DNA from: Bacteroidia bacterium
Lineage (GTDB): Bacteria > Bacteroidota > Bacteroidia > J057
Length of the DNA: 64,000 nucleotides
Assembly (NCBI GenBank): GCA_033391075.1
Contig: JAWPMV010000001.1
Location: 5,518,001-5,582,000, forward strand
Direction of reading: 5' to 3'
Numbering within the stretch: position 1 is the stretch's first letter; every line of letters begins with the position of its first letter. Shown in pieces: positions 1 through 8,387 of the stretch. Under the pieces are notes generated by a model. It was given only the letters and a program-made list of their open reading frames with translations. It searched no databases and was not told the DNA's origin. The position numbers and the translations under genes are program-made.

Positions 1-156
1 ATCGAGCAAGGACATTTTCAGGTCAATTGGGTACGCAATGATAGTACAGATTGGGTATTCGATGCTCGCAGCATGACCCACTGGATCAAAGACCAAGATG
101 GAGACTGGAAGATTCAGGAATTCATGTTTAATCAAGCAGCAAGTCAAAACGAATAA
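1..156 (+). CDS. C-terminal fragment of an NTF2/SnoaL-like protein (partial)
   Basis: Frame 1 is open from the window edge to a TAA, giving the last 51 residues of a gene that starts outside the window. The tail has the aromatic-rich beta-strand pattern of SnoaL/DUF4440-like proteins (FQVNWVRND, then THWIKDQDGDWKIQEFMFN), where a WKI-type strand closes the cone-shaped fold. The function cannot be judged from the fragment. It ends 12 bases before the next start and is probably cotranscribed with it. Confidence 0.4.
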   Translation: MEQGHFQVNWVRNDSTDWVFDARSMTHWIKDQDGDWKIQEFMFNQAASQNE

Positions 157-168
157 AAGCTCAGATAG

Positions 169-1284
169 ATGTTCAAAACTATTCTTGTAAGCCTGATGCT
201 ACTTTCTTTCCTTTCACCAGGCAAATCCCAAAACTCAGTAAGTCAAAAGCCCATGAAAATTGCGGTAGTCGGCCTGGTTCATACCCATGTGCATTGGATA
301 TTAGGGAGAGCAGATGATGGCGATTTTGAGTTGGTAGGGATCGTGGAGCCCAATAAAGAACTGGCTCAACGCTATCTCAAACAGTATGGGATGAGTATGG
401 ATCTGGTCTATGATTCTTTGGAGGAATTATTGGCCGAAAAAAAGCCTGAAGCCGTGACAGCTTTCAATACCATTAGAGACCACCTTTCGGTAGTCGAAAT
501 TTGTGCTCCCAAAGGCATACATGTGATGGTCGAAAAGCCTTTGGCTGTGAGTCTGGATCATGCTCGTAAAATGGAGGCACTGGCAAAGAAGCACAAGATT
601 CATCTACTCACCAATTATGAGACTACCTGGTACGGGACTAACCATAAAACCTATGAACTCCTTGAGAAAGAATCGGATACTTTTGGAGACATAAGAAAAA
701 TGGTCATCCATGATGGCCATCCGGGTCCCAAAGAAATTGGGGTAGATGAAGAATTTCTCGTTTGGCTAACTGATCCCTATTGGAATGGAGCCGGAGCCCT
801 TACCGATTTTGGTTGCTATGGTGCGAATCTGAGTACCTGGCTAATGAAAGGAGAAAAACCCATAGCTGTCAGCGCCATTACCCAGCAAATAAAACCCCAT
901 ATCTATCCGAAAGTGGATGATGAAGCGACCATTATAGTTACCTATCCCAAAGCCCAGACCATCATTCAGGCCAGCTGGAACTGGAACTACAATCGAAAGG
1001 ATATGGAGGTCTATACAGAAAAAGGTTATATCCATAGCCTCAACAGAGAAGATATGGAGGTCATGCGTTCGGAGAAAGAAGGGGCAAAAAAACAAAAAGT
1101 TGCTGCTCGTAAAGCACCCCTCAATGATCCCTTTTCCTATTTTATGGCCATCATAAGAGGAGAAATAGAAAGTAAACCCTCCGATCTATCAAGCCTCGAG
1201 AATAATATTACCGTGATGGAAATCCTTCAAGCAGCCATCATTTCCGCCAAAGAAGGGAGAGTTGTTCTACTTGAGGAGTTGTGA
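169..1284 (+). CDS. Secreted Gfo/Idh/MocA-family oxidoreductase
   Basis: 371 residues. Residues 1-20 form a signal peptide (hydrophobic ILVSLMLLSFLSPG, then KSQN), so the product is probably exported. The Rossmann fold starts at about residue 29 (MKIAVVG), but the usual GxGxxG is replaced by GLVHTHVHW. The family EKP motif is at 122-124, inside VMVEKPLAVS. The C-terminal half has the expected substrate-domain pattern, including GGAL-like NGAGALTDFGCYG. Family members use NAD(P) to oxidise or rearrange sugars and inositols; the substrate here is unknown. An exported Gfo/Idh protein is common in polysaccharide-degrading Bacteroidota. It follows the partial gene by 12 bases. Confidence 0.85.
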   Translation: MFKTILVSLMLLSFLSPGKSQNSVSQKPMKIAVVGLVHTHVHWILGRADDGDFELVGIVEPNKELAQRYLKQYGMSMDLVYDSLEELLAEKKPEAVTAFNTIRDHLSVVEICAPKGIHVMVEKPLAVSLDHARKMEALAKKHKIHLLTNYETTWYGTNHKTYELLEKESDTFGDIRKMVIHDGHPGPKEIGVDEEFLVWLTDPYWNGAGALTDFGCYGANLSTWLMKGEKPIAVSAITQQIKPHIYPKVDDEATIIVTYPKAQTIIQASWNWNYNRKDMEVYTEKGYIHSLNREDMEVMRSEKEGAKKQKVAARKAPLNDPFSYFMAIIRGEIESKPSDLSSLENNITVMEILQAAIISAKEGRVVLLEEL

Positions 1285-1290
1285 TCCGTT

Positions 1291-1440
1291 TTCCCTCAAA
1301 AAGAATCGAGCCGAGTATCGCAGTTGGATACTCATTGGGCAGATTATAATCTGCCCCTACAATTGACAATTGTTGATTTACTGGCCTGCGCGCACTCCCT
1401 TGTTCGTCAGAACAAGGGAGTGTGGGCTTGAGGCGGTGGG
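1291..1440. repeat. Palindrome-rich 150-bp repeat, copy 1
   Basis: Starts with TTCCCTCAAAAAGAATC and ends with GGGCTTGAGGCGGTGGG, as does copy 2. It contains three dyads in order: a 20-bp perfect palindrome GGGCAGATTATAATCTGCCC (1337-1356), CAATTGACAATTG (1360-1372), and a 12-bp stem hairpin (1393-1422; arms CACTCCCTTGTT and AACAAGGGAGTG, loop CGTCAG). The structure suggests a non-autonomous mobile or palindromic extragenic element; no transposase is present. Confidence 0.8.
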
Positions 1441-1536
1441 GAGAAAAAGTTTCTCACGCAGGTCATCTCGAAGTTGGAAGGCGTAATGGCCTGCGGGCTG
1501 AGAGATCATGTATTCCAGACGAACCCAAAGGACAAG

Positions 1537-1687
1537 TTCCCTCAAAAAGAATCAACCCGAATATCGGCATTTTGATTCTCTTTGAGCAGATTATAATCTG
1601 CCCCTACAATTGACAATTGTTGATTTACTGGCCTGCGCGCACTCCATTGTTCGTCAGAACAAGGGAGTGTGGGCTTGAGGCGGTGGG
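1537..1687. repeat. Palindrome-rich 150-bp repeat, copy 2
   Basis: Direct repeat of 1291-1440. From about 1581 to the end it is almost base-for-base the same. The differences lie mostly in the segment just after the shared start, with one base change in the palindrome (GAGCAGATTATAATCTGCCC, 1584-1603) and one in the hairpin arm (CACTCCATTGTT, 1640-1651). The near-identity of the 3' two-thirds indicates recent duplication or gene conversion. Confidence 0.8.
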
Positions 1688-1696
1688 TTCGATGGG

Positions 1697-2470
1697 TTAT
1701 TCAGTACTCTCCGGAGCCTCCCCATAGATAAATACATCTACAGAAGAGCCTACATTGAGAGATTCCCCATATTCAGCTTTGGGAACCTGTCGATAGATAA
1801 GTCCTTGCTCATCGGGTTCTCCTCCAGCCCTATAATTAGGAACCAGGTTAAGCCCGATAGATTGGATGAGGTTTACTGCATCTTCGTAGGTAAGTCCCAT
1901 CAAGTCAGGTACTACAACCATTTTGGACCCAATTCCTTGCTTAACTACCACATCTATCTTGGACCCTAATGGCACCCGATCTCCGGGTTTTAATTGCTGA
2001 CCTTTATAGGCATAACTCAGCAGTTTATCCTTACCAAGTTTAGGTACATAAGTAATTTTACCCAGTCCGAGTTTTACTCCCTCTAGCTGAACCTTTGCCT
2101 GATACAGGATCATATCCTTTAGATCAGGGACAATTACCATAGGTGCTTGTCTTTGATTTATGGTTAGAGAAACCAATCTGCCAGGCTTCACCCGAGTATA
2201 AGGTGCAGGATATTGTTTTATCACTGTGCCAGGCTCAAGGCCTTCTACATAAACAGAGTCTGCTACCTGAGGCCTCAGTTTCACATCATCTAATGCTTCT
2301 TCAGCGGAACCTAAAGCCATTTCCTGAACATCAGGAATGGTGATGCCGGCTCCATGACGGGTGTAGAGCGGAAGGATGAGGAAGAATATTGCGAGATAAA
2401 CCAGGATTCCCCCTACAAAGAGAGCTCCAAGGGTATAGAGAAATTCTCGACTGATAAAATATTTCAACAT
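1697..2470 (-). CDS. PASTA-domain membrane protein
   Basis: 257 residues. A single N-terminal membrane helix (about residues 12-34, LGALFVGGILVYLAIFFLILP) is followed by three PASTA repeats (about 43-108, 110-180 and 183-250). Each has the hallmark VPD start (ITIPDVQEM, VIVPDLKDM, VVVPDLMGL) and a Q-x-P-xx-G strand near its end. PASTA domains bind peptidoglycan or beta-lactams. Here they are not fused to a kinase or penicillin-binding protein, the usual stand-alone Bacteroidota form, so a cell-wall-sensing or scaffolding role is inferred. It lies 79 bases downstream of argS on the same strand. Confidence 0.9.
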   Translation of the reverse strand: MLKYFISREFLYTLGALFVGGILVYLAIFFLILPLYTRHGAGITIPDVQEMALGSAEEALDDVKLRPQVADSVYVEGLEPGTVIKQYPAPYTRVKPGRLVSLTINQRQAPMVIVPDLKDMILYQAKVQLEGVKLGLGKITYVPKLGKDKLLSYAYKGQQLKPGDRVPLGSKIDVVVKQGIGSKMVVVPDLMGLTYEDAVNLIQSIGLNLVPNYRAGGEPDEQGLIYRQVPKAEYGESLNVGSSVDVFIYGEAPESTE

Positions 2471-2549
2471 CTTTTCTAAGAATTCTTTCTTTTGGGAGAA
2501 TCAGGGCTCCCTACGATTTACAAAATTCCTGCAATCTCTGCAATCTGAT

Positions 2550-4349
2550 TTACATTCGGTCCGGCATATCCACTCCGATCAAGCGCAAGCATTCTTTCAT
2601 CAGATTTCCTGCAAAGCTTGACAATGCCAAACGAAACTGGCTGGTTTTAGGCTTCGTTTCATTGAGGATCGGAGCCTCATGATAAAAACGATTGTATTCC
2701 TTTGCCAATTCGAAAGCATAGTTCCCGATTAAAGAGGGGTTATAACTTTCTCCCGCCTCTTGTAAAACTTCCGGGAATTTCTGGATTAGTTTCATCAAAC
2801 TCCGTTCAGAATCCAGAATTGTCTCTTCCGGTTGATTATCTGCAGAGAATTCCAGGAAATCCGCATTCGCTTTTCGTAATACCGCCTGGGTCCGTGTGTA
2901 AGAATATTGGATGAAAGGACCTGTATTACCTTTCAAATCAATAGACTCATCCGGATCAAAGATCATCCGCTTTTTGGGATCAACTTTTACCAGGTAATAT
3001 TTCAAAGCTCCGATACCGAGCATATTATACAACTTATCCAACTCCTCTTCCGACATCCCCAATATTTTATCGGGATTTTTCTGACTTTCCTCTCGGGCCT
3101 TCCCGATCATATCATCCATCAAGTCATCAGCCTCCACAGTTGTTCCTTCACGGGTTTTCATTTTTCCGCCTCCTTTCAACTCTACCATTCCATAAGAAAG
3201 ATGGAAAAGCCCTTCACTATAGGGAACCCCCAGTTTCTTTAGAACGCTGAAAAGTACTTTAAAATGATAATCCTGTTCATTTCCTACGACATAAATGGAT
3301 TTATCCATGCCGAATTCTTTGTACTTATCTTCTGCAACAGCTAAATCCTGGGTAATATATAAAGAGGTCCCATTGCTCCGAAGCATGAGTTTTTTATCTA
3401 ATCCCTCTTCTGTCAGGTCAACTTCGATGGCTCCATCTTCTTTTTCATAGAAGACTCCTTTCTCCAATCCTTCCTCCACAGTTTCCTTGCCACGCTTGTA
3501 AACGGCGGATTCATAATAAAAACTCTCAAAAGCAACTCCCAGTCGTTTAAACGTTCCATTAACGGCATCATATACATAGCCATTCATCCGCTTCCAAAGC
3601 TCACGGATTTCAGGATCCTCAGCCTCCCATGCGATGGTCATATCATTTACCTGTTGCATGATGGCAGTTTGCTTTTCAGCATCGCGCTTATTCAGTCCCT
3701 GGTCCATAAAGCTCTGTGCCTGTGCTGCAAGCTCAAGCCCAAACTCTACATAATAATCTCCCACAAACTTATCGCCTTTCTTTCCAGCGCTTTCGGGAGT
3801 ATCATTTTTCCCCGCCATCTGCCAGGAAACCATAGATTTGGAAATATTGGTTCCCCGATCATTGAAAAGAATGGTCGGATGCACCTCATATCCATTTGCA
3901 TCAAGAATCTGAGTCAGGGAGTAGCCGAGTACGATATTTCTTAAATGCCCCAGGTGAAGGGGTTTATTTGTATTGGGTGAGCAATATTCGACCACAACTT
4001 TTTTCCCATTTCCTACTGTATTGCGGAAAAAGCTGTCATCCTTATGGGCAGAGGCCAGAAATTCCAGCCAGAATGCCTGCGAAAGACTTAAGTTCAAAAA
4101 GCCCTTTACAACATTATATGCCACCACTTCCTCCATCCTCTCCTGCAACAATCCACCCAGAGTCTCTCCGATTTGTTGGGGAGCTCCTAATTTAAACTTA
4201 GTAAGTGGGAAGGTCACAAGGGTGAAGTCGCCCTCGAAGTCTTTTCGTGTTTCCTGAACACTCAGACTGGAGGCATCCACTGAAACTCCATAGTGAGATT
4301 CAACGGCTGCAGCAGCGGCTTCTTGAATACGTGAGAAAATAGTTAACAT
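2550..4349 (-). CDS. argS: Arginyl-tRNA synthetase
   Basis: 599 residues, normal length for class I ArgRS, which charges tRNA-Arg in the cytoplasm. The N-terminal Add-1 domain occupies about residues 1-95. The HIGH motif is HLGH at 132-135 within NKPLHLGHLRN. The second nucleotide-binding loop appears as GGKMKTREGT in place of canonical KMSKS, as in many ArgRS. The C-terminal DALR anticodon-binding domain carries YTRTQAVLRKA near its start. The ATG at 4349 gives the full Add-1 domain. The upstream gap to the divergent gene at 4553 is 203 bp, and no perfect TAnnTTTG box was found there. Confidence 0.97.
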   Translation of the reverse strand: MLTIFSRIQEAAAAAVESHYGVSVDASSLSVQETRKDFEGDFTLVTFPLTKFKLGAPQQIGETLGGLLQERMEEVVAYNVVKGFLNLSLSQAFWLEFLASAHKDDSFFRNTVGNGKKVVVEYCSPNTNKPLHLGHLRNIVLGYSLTQILDANGYEVHPTILFNDRGTNISKSMVSWQMAGKNDTPESAGKKGDKFVGDYYVEFGLELAAQAQSFMDQGLNKRDAEKQTAIMQQVNDMTIAWEAEDPEIRELWKRMNGYVYDAVNGTFKRLGVAFESFYYESAVYKRGKETVEEGLEKGVFYEKEDGAIEVDLTEEGLDKKLMLRSNGTSLYITQDLAVAEDKYKEFGMDKSIYVVGNEQDYHFKVLFSVLKKLGVPYSEGLFHLSYGMVELKGGGKMKTREGTTVEADDLMDDMIGKAREESQKNPDKILGMSEEELDKLYNMLGIGALKYYLVKVDPKKRMIFDPDESIDLKGNTGPFIQYSYTRTQAVLRKANADFLEFSADNQPEETILDSERSLMKLIQKFPEVLQEAGESYNPSLIGNYAFELAKEYNRFYHEAPILNETKPKTSQFRLALSSFAGNLMKECLRLIGVDMPDRM

Positions 4350-4552
4350 ATTTTTAATTTTCCAGAGCGCAAAAATGGCAAAAAATTTGATAAAATCACG
4401 GGCATGATAGACCGCGTCCGAGATTGCTTACGCAAAATTCAGACCTTTCGATATATTTTGCACTCTTTTCTACGAATGGAGCAACCAAAATAGGTCAAAA
4501 GAGTATCTATTCTCTGAGAGACCCTCGTTATAGGAAATAATTTGTTTTAAAT

Positions 4553-5548
4553 ATGCATCGTCCTATCACCGTATTTATCATCCTGATAGCTCTCTTGCTT
4601 TCCACAGGCTTTGGGCAAAACAGGATGTTTGATTCCGAGGAGATCATTACTATCAAAATAGAAACTCCCCTAAGCGAACTGATTGCAGATCGCAGTGAGG
4701 AAGCCCCTGATCAACCAGTCGTTATTTCATATAAGGTTGGTAAAGAAAAGATCATTATAGATGGAGAGATAGCTGTAAGAGGTAACTACCGTAGAAGGCC
4801 GGACATTTGCCCCTTTCCCCCTCTCAAACTCAAAATAAAAAAAGAAGAAAGAGCCGGGACCATTTTCGAAGCTCAAAAGAAGATCAAACTGGTCACCCAT
4901 TGTCAGGGAGAAGAATACCTGATGCGGGAGTACATGATCTACAAGTTCTACAATATGCTGACACCTTATTCCTATAAGGTTCGCCTGATCAAAGTCCAAT
5001 ACAGAGATCGCGACAAAGGCATGCCAGGAATGACTGCCTATGCATTCTTGATTGAAAGTGATAAAGCATTGAAAGAACGATTGGGTGGAAAATTGATCAG
5101 TGAAGATGCTCAAATCCCCAGTGCAGAGGTGGCACATGACCAACTCACTTTATTGCATATGTTCCAGTTCATGATTGGAAATCTCGATTGGGGAATCACA
5201 CAAAGGAAAAATATGAGCCTGCTCAAACTGGAAGCGAATCAGGAGATTATGCCTATCCCCTACGATTTCGATTTTGCAGCTTGTGTACAAGCGCCTTATA
5301 CAGGTTTGGAGAAAGGATTCGAACGCAGATACTACAGAAATATCTGTAGGACTCGAGCAGAATATGAGACCTTATTTGAGTTCCTGCGATCCAAAAGATC
5401 CAAAATGGAGGAACTCTTCATGACTTTCGACCTCATTCCGAAAAGCAAAAGACAGGAAGCGCTGGGATACATCAGTGAATTTTTCAGCATCATAGAGGAT
5501 GAGCAGAAAATTGAGGATATCTTTCTCAGTTCCTGTCCAAGTAGATAA
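4553..5548 (+). CDS. Exported CotH-kinase-like protein
   Basis: 331 residues with a signal peptide (residues 1-21, ITVFIILIALLLSTGFG then QN). Several blocks resemble the CotH / atypical-kinase fold: a beta-strand entry (VRGNYRRRPDICPFPPLKLK), EEYLMREYMIYKFYN, HMFQFMIGNLDWGI, and IPYDFDFAACV with the acidic YDFDF motif. CotH proteins phosphorylate other proteins outside the cell. Here the relationship is by motif pattern only and the activity is unproven. The 3' end overlaps the longest form of the next gene by 50 bases. Confidence 0.6.
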   Translation: MHRPITVFIILIALLLSTGFGQNRMFDSEEIITIKIETPLSELIADRSEEAPDQPVVISYKVGKEKIIIDGEIAVRGNYRRRPDICPFPPLKLKIKKEERAGTIFEAQKKIKLVTHCQGEEYLMREYMIYKFYNMLTPYSYKVRLIKVQYRDRDKGMPGMTAYAFLIESDKALKERLGGKLISEDAQIPSAEVAHDQLTLLHMFQFMIGNLDWGITQRKNMSLLKLEANQEIMPIPYDFDFAACVQAPYTGLEKGFERRYYRNICRTRAEYETLFEFLRSKRSKMEELFMTFDLIPKSKRQEALGYISEFFSIIEDEQKIEDIFLSSCPSR

Positions 5549-6422
5549 TTTCCTGCAGCAAACAAAGCGGCGAATTTCTGATTATGTTTATAACAGAAAT
5601 TCGCCATTTTTTTTATGGGTGAATCAAAATCACCAACTTGTATCCGTGATACCTATCCAATTTTCGCATGCAACCGGCTTTCCAGCAGAAAGCTATTCCT
5701 ATTTTTTCAAACAATTGGAACCTCATCCTGTAAGTTATGTTCCGGTTTTTGGCATGGGTCGATATCGACTTCGAAACTCATGGCGAAACATGATCGAAGA
5801 ACTCATTGAGGATATAGAGATAAAACATAAAGAGCCGGTTATTGGAATCGGGCACTCCTTTGGTGCAGTCCTGACTTTCTGGGCAGCACAAAAAGCACCC
5901 GAACTATTTGAGAAAATCATCCTGATTGATCCTCCTTTGCTGAGCCTTCGAATCAGGTTGTTTTCAGCTATGGCCAGAAGTATTGGGATTGCAGATCAGG
6001 TCATACCCATAGCAAGAAATGCAAAGAAACGCCGGGATGAGTTTAGCTCTTTGGATGAAGCGAGAAACTTTTGGAAGCCCAAACGACTATTCAGAAGCTT
6101 TCATCCTGAATGCTTCGAAGATTATGTTCAGAGTAGTCTGGTGCCGGATGGTTCTGATTTCACCTTGCGCATTCCTGCTGCCCTGGAGTCCAAAATGTTT
6201 GTATACAGTCCGATCAGAATCGGGCACGGAAAATTCGATATGCCGAGCTACTACCTTTATCCGAAAAAAGGAAGTGTAATGGTCGGGACTTCCTTTAAAG
6301 AACAAAAGAAGCGATTCAAAAACACTAAATTTATTTCCATCGAAAAAGGCGGACATATGTTTCCCCTCGAATATCCTCATGAGACTGCCGCTTTGTTAAA
6401 AGAACTGATCGCCGAGGAATAA
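5499..6422 (+). CDS. Alpha/beta hydrolase
   Basis: The alpha/beta-hydrolase core is clear: oxyanion region FSHATGFPAESY, nucleophile elbow GIGHSFGA (Ser in GHSFG), strand KIILIDPPLL, and catalytic-His segment KGGHMFPLEYP near the C-terminus. No signal peptide, so probably cytoplasmic; the substrate is unknown. The start is uncertain. The only upstream in-frame ATG (5499) lies inside the preceding gene. In-frame GTG codons at 5619 and 5646 would give proteins that start close to the conserved core. The ATG at 5615, just after a run of eight T, is in the wrong frame. The 5' limit is the longest option. Confidence 0.8.
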   Translation: MSRKLRISFSVPVQVDNFLQQTKRRISDYVYNRNSPFFLWVNQNHQLVSVIPIQFSHATGFPAESYSYFFKQLEPHPVSYVPVFGMGRYRLRNSWRNMIEELIEDIEIKHKEPVIGIGHSFGAVLTFWAAQKAPELFEKIILIDPPLLSLRIRLFSAMARSIGIADQVIPIARNAKKRRDEFSSLDEARNFWKPKRLFRSFHPECFEDYVQSSLVPDGSDFTLRIPAALESKMFVYSPIRIGHGKFDMPSYYLYPKKGSVMVGTSFKEQKKRFKNTKFISIEKGGHMFPLEYPHETAALLKELIAEE

Positions 6423-6454
6423 AGAATGATTTTCCCATTTTAATATATACCCCT

Positions 6455-6913
6455 ATGAAGGAACAATTCCTCATCCACAAAGTAACTCGTCAAAACGCGC
6501 TCGATATTTCTAAGGCTTTCTCTCCAGAGCAACTGAATTTCATTCCACCCGCTTTCAATAATAACCTCATTTGGAACCTGGGACATATGGTCGTTACTCA
6601 ACAGCGACTGATTTATGGCTTGACGGGAAATAAAATTAACATCGATAAAAGCCTGGTGGAAAAATACCGTATAGGTACATATCCCAAAGAGATCATTAGT
6701 GAAGCAGAGATCCTTCTTATACAGGAACTGATGATAAGTACTTCGGATCAGTGTCAAAAGGATTTTGAAGCCGGACTTTTCAAAGAATGCAGAAAATATC
6801 CGACCAGCTATGGCTTTGAAATCAAGTCGGTAGAAGACGCTATTCTCTTTAACAATATTCACGAAAGCATGCACCTGGGCAATTTGTTATCCATGAGAAA
6901 ATTGATCAACTGA
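6455..6913 (+). CDS. DinB-family protein
   Basis: 152 residues with the four-helix DinB pattern. The likely metal-binding histidines are H44 (NLGHMV) and H136/H140 (NNIHESMHLG). DinB-like proteins of this size are putative metal-dependent thiol S-transferases or damage-inducible proteins. The small cytoplasmic form has no assigned substrate. It starts 33 bases after the hydrolase gene and is probably cotranscribed with it. Confidence 0.85.
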   Translation: MKEQFLIHKVTRQNALDISKAFSPEQLNFIPPAFNNNLIWNLGHMVVTQQRLIYGLTGNKINIDKSLVEKYRIGTYPKEIISEAEILLIQELMISTSDQCQKDFEAGLFKECRKYPTSYGFEIKSVEDAILFNNIHESMHLGNLLSMRKLIN

Positions 6914-6934
6914 TAAATTGGGCAACTTTTCGGT

Positions 6935-6965
6935 TTTGCTATCCTCAAAAGGAAGCCTAAATTTG
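6935..6965 (+). promoter_or_regulatory. Bacteroidota-type promoter for the glycosyltransferase
   Basis: TTTG (6935-6938), 19 bases, then TAAATTTG (6958-6965) matches the Bacteroidota sigma-A consensus TTTG / TAnnTTTG. The predicted transcription start is only a few bases before the ATG at 6975, giving a nearly leaderless mRNA. This also supports 6975 over the TTG at 6918. Confidence 0.7.
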
Positions 6966-6974
6966 CTGCCTGAG

Positions 6975-8156
6975 ATGAAATTACTGATTCTGACATCCCG
7001 CTTTCCCTATCCCATTGAAAAAGGGGATAAGCTCAGGATATATCACCAAATCAGACATCTTTCACAAAAGCATGAAGTTCATCTCATTGCTATCAGTGAT
7101 CAGGAGGTTGAAGAAGCGCATCAGCAGCATCTTGAATCTTTTTGCAGCTCTATACACATCTTTCCTATTAGCAAGGGAGGAATAGCATTTTCTTTGTTAA
7201 AAGGCCTTTTTGGAGTAGCCCCCTTTCAGGTTCACTATTTTTACCGTAAAAGGATTCACAAAAAAATCCTCAAAATCGCAGAAGAGCTAAAACCGGATCG
7301 GATATATTGCCAGCTCATTCGTATGGCTCCTTATGTTAAAGGTCTGGATGCTCAGAAAAGTCTCGATTATATGGATGCTTTTTCCCTGGGTATGAAAAGA
7401 CGGGCCAAGCATCACGTTGGAATCAAGCAGGTTCTTTTTCGATGGGAGGCATCTAAGTTAAAATCTTATGAGGAGAAAGTCTTTACGGACTTTAACAGTC
7501 ATTCCATCATTTCTGAGCAGGACAGAGAAGCATTAAATACTCCTTACAAAGACCAAATACAATTGATCCCAAATGGGGTAGATACCGAATTCTTCCAGCC
7601 AAAAAAAGAGGAAGCTGAATACGATCTGGTTTTTGTGGGAAACCTGGGTTATTCTCCCAATATCCTCGCTGCTAAATACCTCGCTACTCAACTACTACCA
7701 AGAATTAGGAAGGACTTACCTGAAACTCGCCTTTTACTTGCAGGTGCCAGGCCTGTAAAGCAAATATTAGAACTGGAAAAAGAAGCAGGTGTAAGTATCG
7801 GAGGTTGGTATGAAGATATACGTGATGCCTATGCCTCAGGAAAAATATTTGTAGCACCTTTATTCTCCGGTTCGGGCCAGCAAAACAAAATACTGGAAGC
7901 TATGGCTATGGGGATTCCCTGTGTGAGCACTTCCATTGTCAACAAATCTATTGGAGCAAAATCGCCTAGGGATATTTTATTGGGAGATGATCTCGAAAGC
8001 CTGGCAGAGCACTGCATCTTTTTACTAAAAAATCCGGACCATATTCTGATACAAGCAAGCCATGGGAGAGCATTTGTTGAAAATAATTATGCCTGGTCCA
8101 GAAGCCATAAGCAATTAGACGAACTTTTTAGCAGAAGTGTAAGCCTTACTCGCTAA
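6975..8156 (+). CDS. GT4-family glycosyltransferase
   Basis: 393 residues from the ATG at 6975; an upstream in-frame TTG (6918) would add a tail without homology character. The N-terminal domain begins LLILTSRFPYPIEKGDKLR, typical of the group related to the EpsH1-associated sugar transferases (TIGR03087-like). The C-terminal GT-B domain has LIPNGVDTEFF, FVGNLGYSPN and the nucleotide-sugar motif SGSGQQNKILEAMAMGIP, in which the conserved Glu is present. It probably transfers a sugar from a nucleotide donor in envelope or exopolysaccharide synthesis; acceptor unknown. No polysaccharide cluster surrounds it. Confidence 0.9.
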   Translation: MKLLILTSRFPYPIEKGDKLRIYHQIRHLSQKHEVHLIAISDQEVEEAHQQHLESFCSSIHIFPISKGGIAFSLLKGLFGVAPFQVHYFYRKRIHKKILKIAEELKPDRIYCQLIRMAPYVKGLDAQKSLDYMDAFSLGMKRRAKHHVGIKQVLFRWEASKLKSYEEKVFTDFNSHSIISEQDREALNTPYKDQIQLIPNGVDTEFFQPKKEEAEYDLVFVGNLGYSPNILAAKYLATQLLPRIRKDLPETRLLLAGARPVKQILELEKEAGVSIGGWYEDIRDAYASGKIFVAPLFSGSGQQNKILEAMAMGIPCVSTSIVNKSIGAKSPRDILLGDDLESLAEHCIFLLKNPDHILIQASHGRAFVENNYAWSRSHKQLDELFSRSVSLTR

Positions 8157-8334
8157 AAAACATCAGGATTTTCCTATACCTGAATCATTTACTTGATCCT
8201 TGTACATGCGCACTGGATTTTCAGAAGTGTGCATAACCGACTTTGGGCGCTGGGATTTTTGGCTACACCTTTAGTAAGGTGCGGGAAATACATTTCAGGC
8301 ATTTCCATAAGAAAACTCTAAAAAAATAGTACCT

Positions 8335-8367
8335 ATTGCTCATGCGAGGCAAATTCCCGTACCTTTG
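8335..8367 (+). promoter_or_regulatory. Promoter for the sensor kinase
   Basis: A perfect -7 box TACCTTTG (8360-8367) is preceded at 21 bases by ATTG (8335-8338), one base off the -33 consensus. Predicted start near 8373, about 15 bases before the ATG at 8388. Confidence 0.55.
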
Positions 8368-8387
8368 AAGAAGTTCATAGCAGTTAT

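Larger units (their letters stand above)
1285..1696. other. 412-bp gene-free stretch holding a duplicated repeat
   Basis: No convincing gene here. A short plus-strand open frame at 1422-1613 is made mostly of repeat sequence. The stretch contains two near-identical copies of about 150 bp (1291-1440 and 1537-1687) separated by 96 bp of non-repeated DNA that holds the small palindrome GAGAAAAAGTTTCTC. It lies between the 3' ends of two convergent genes. Confidence 0.7.

Noticed and set aside
1422-1613. Plus-strand 63-codon frame in the gap after the oxidoreductase
   Set aside because: It is made mostly of the two repeat copies and palindromes, has no family character and no promoter.
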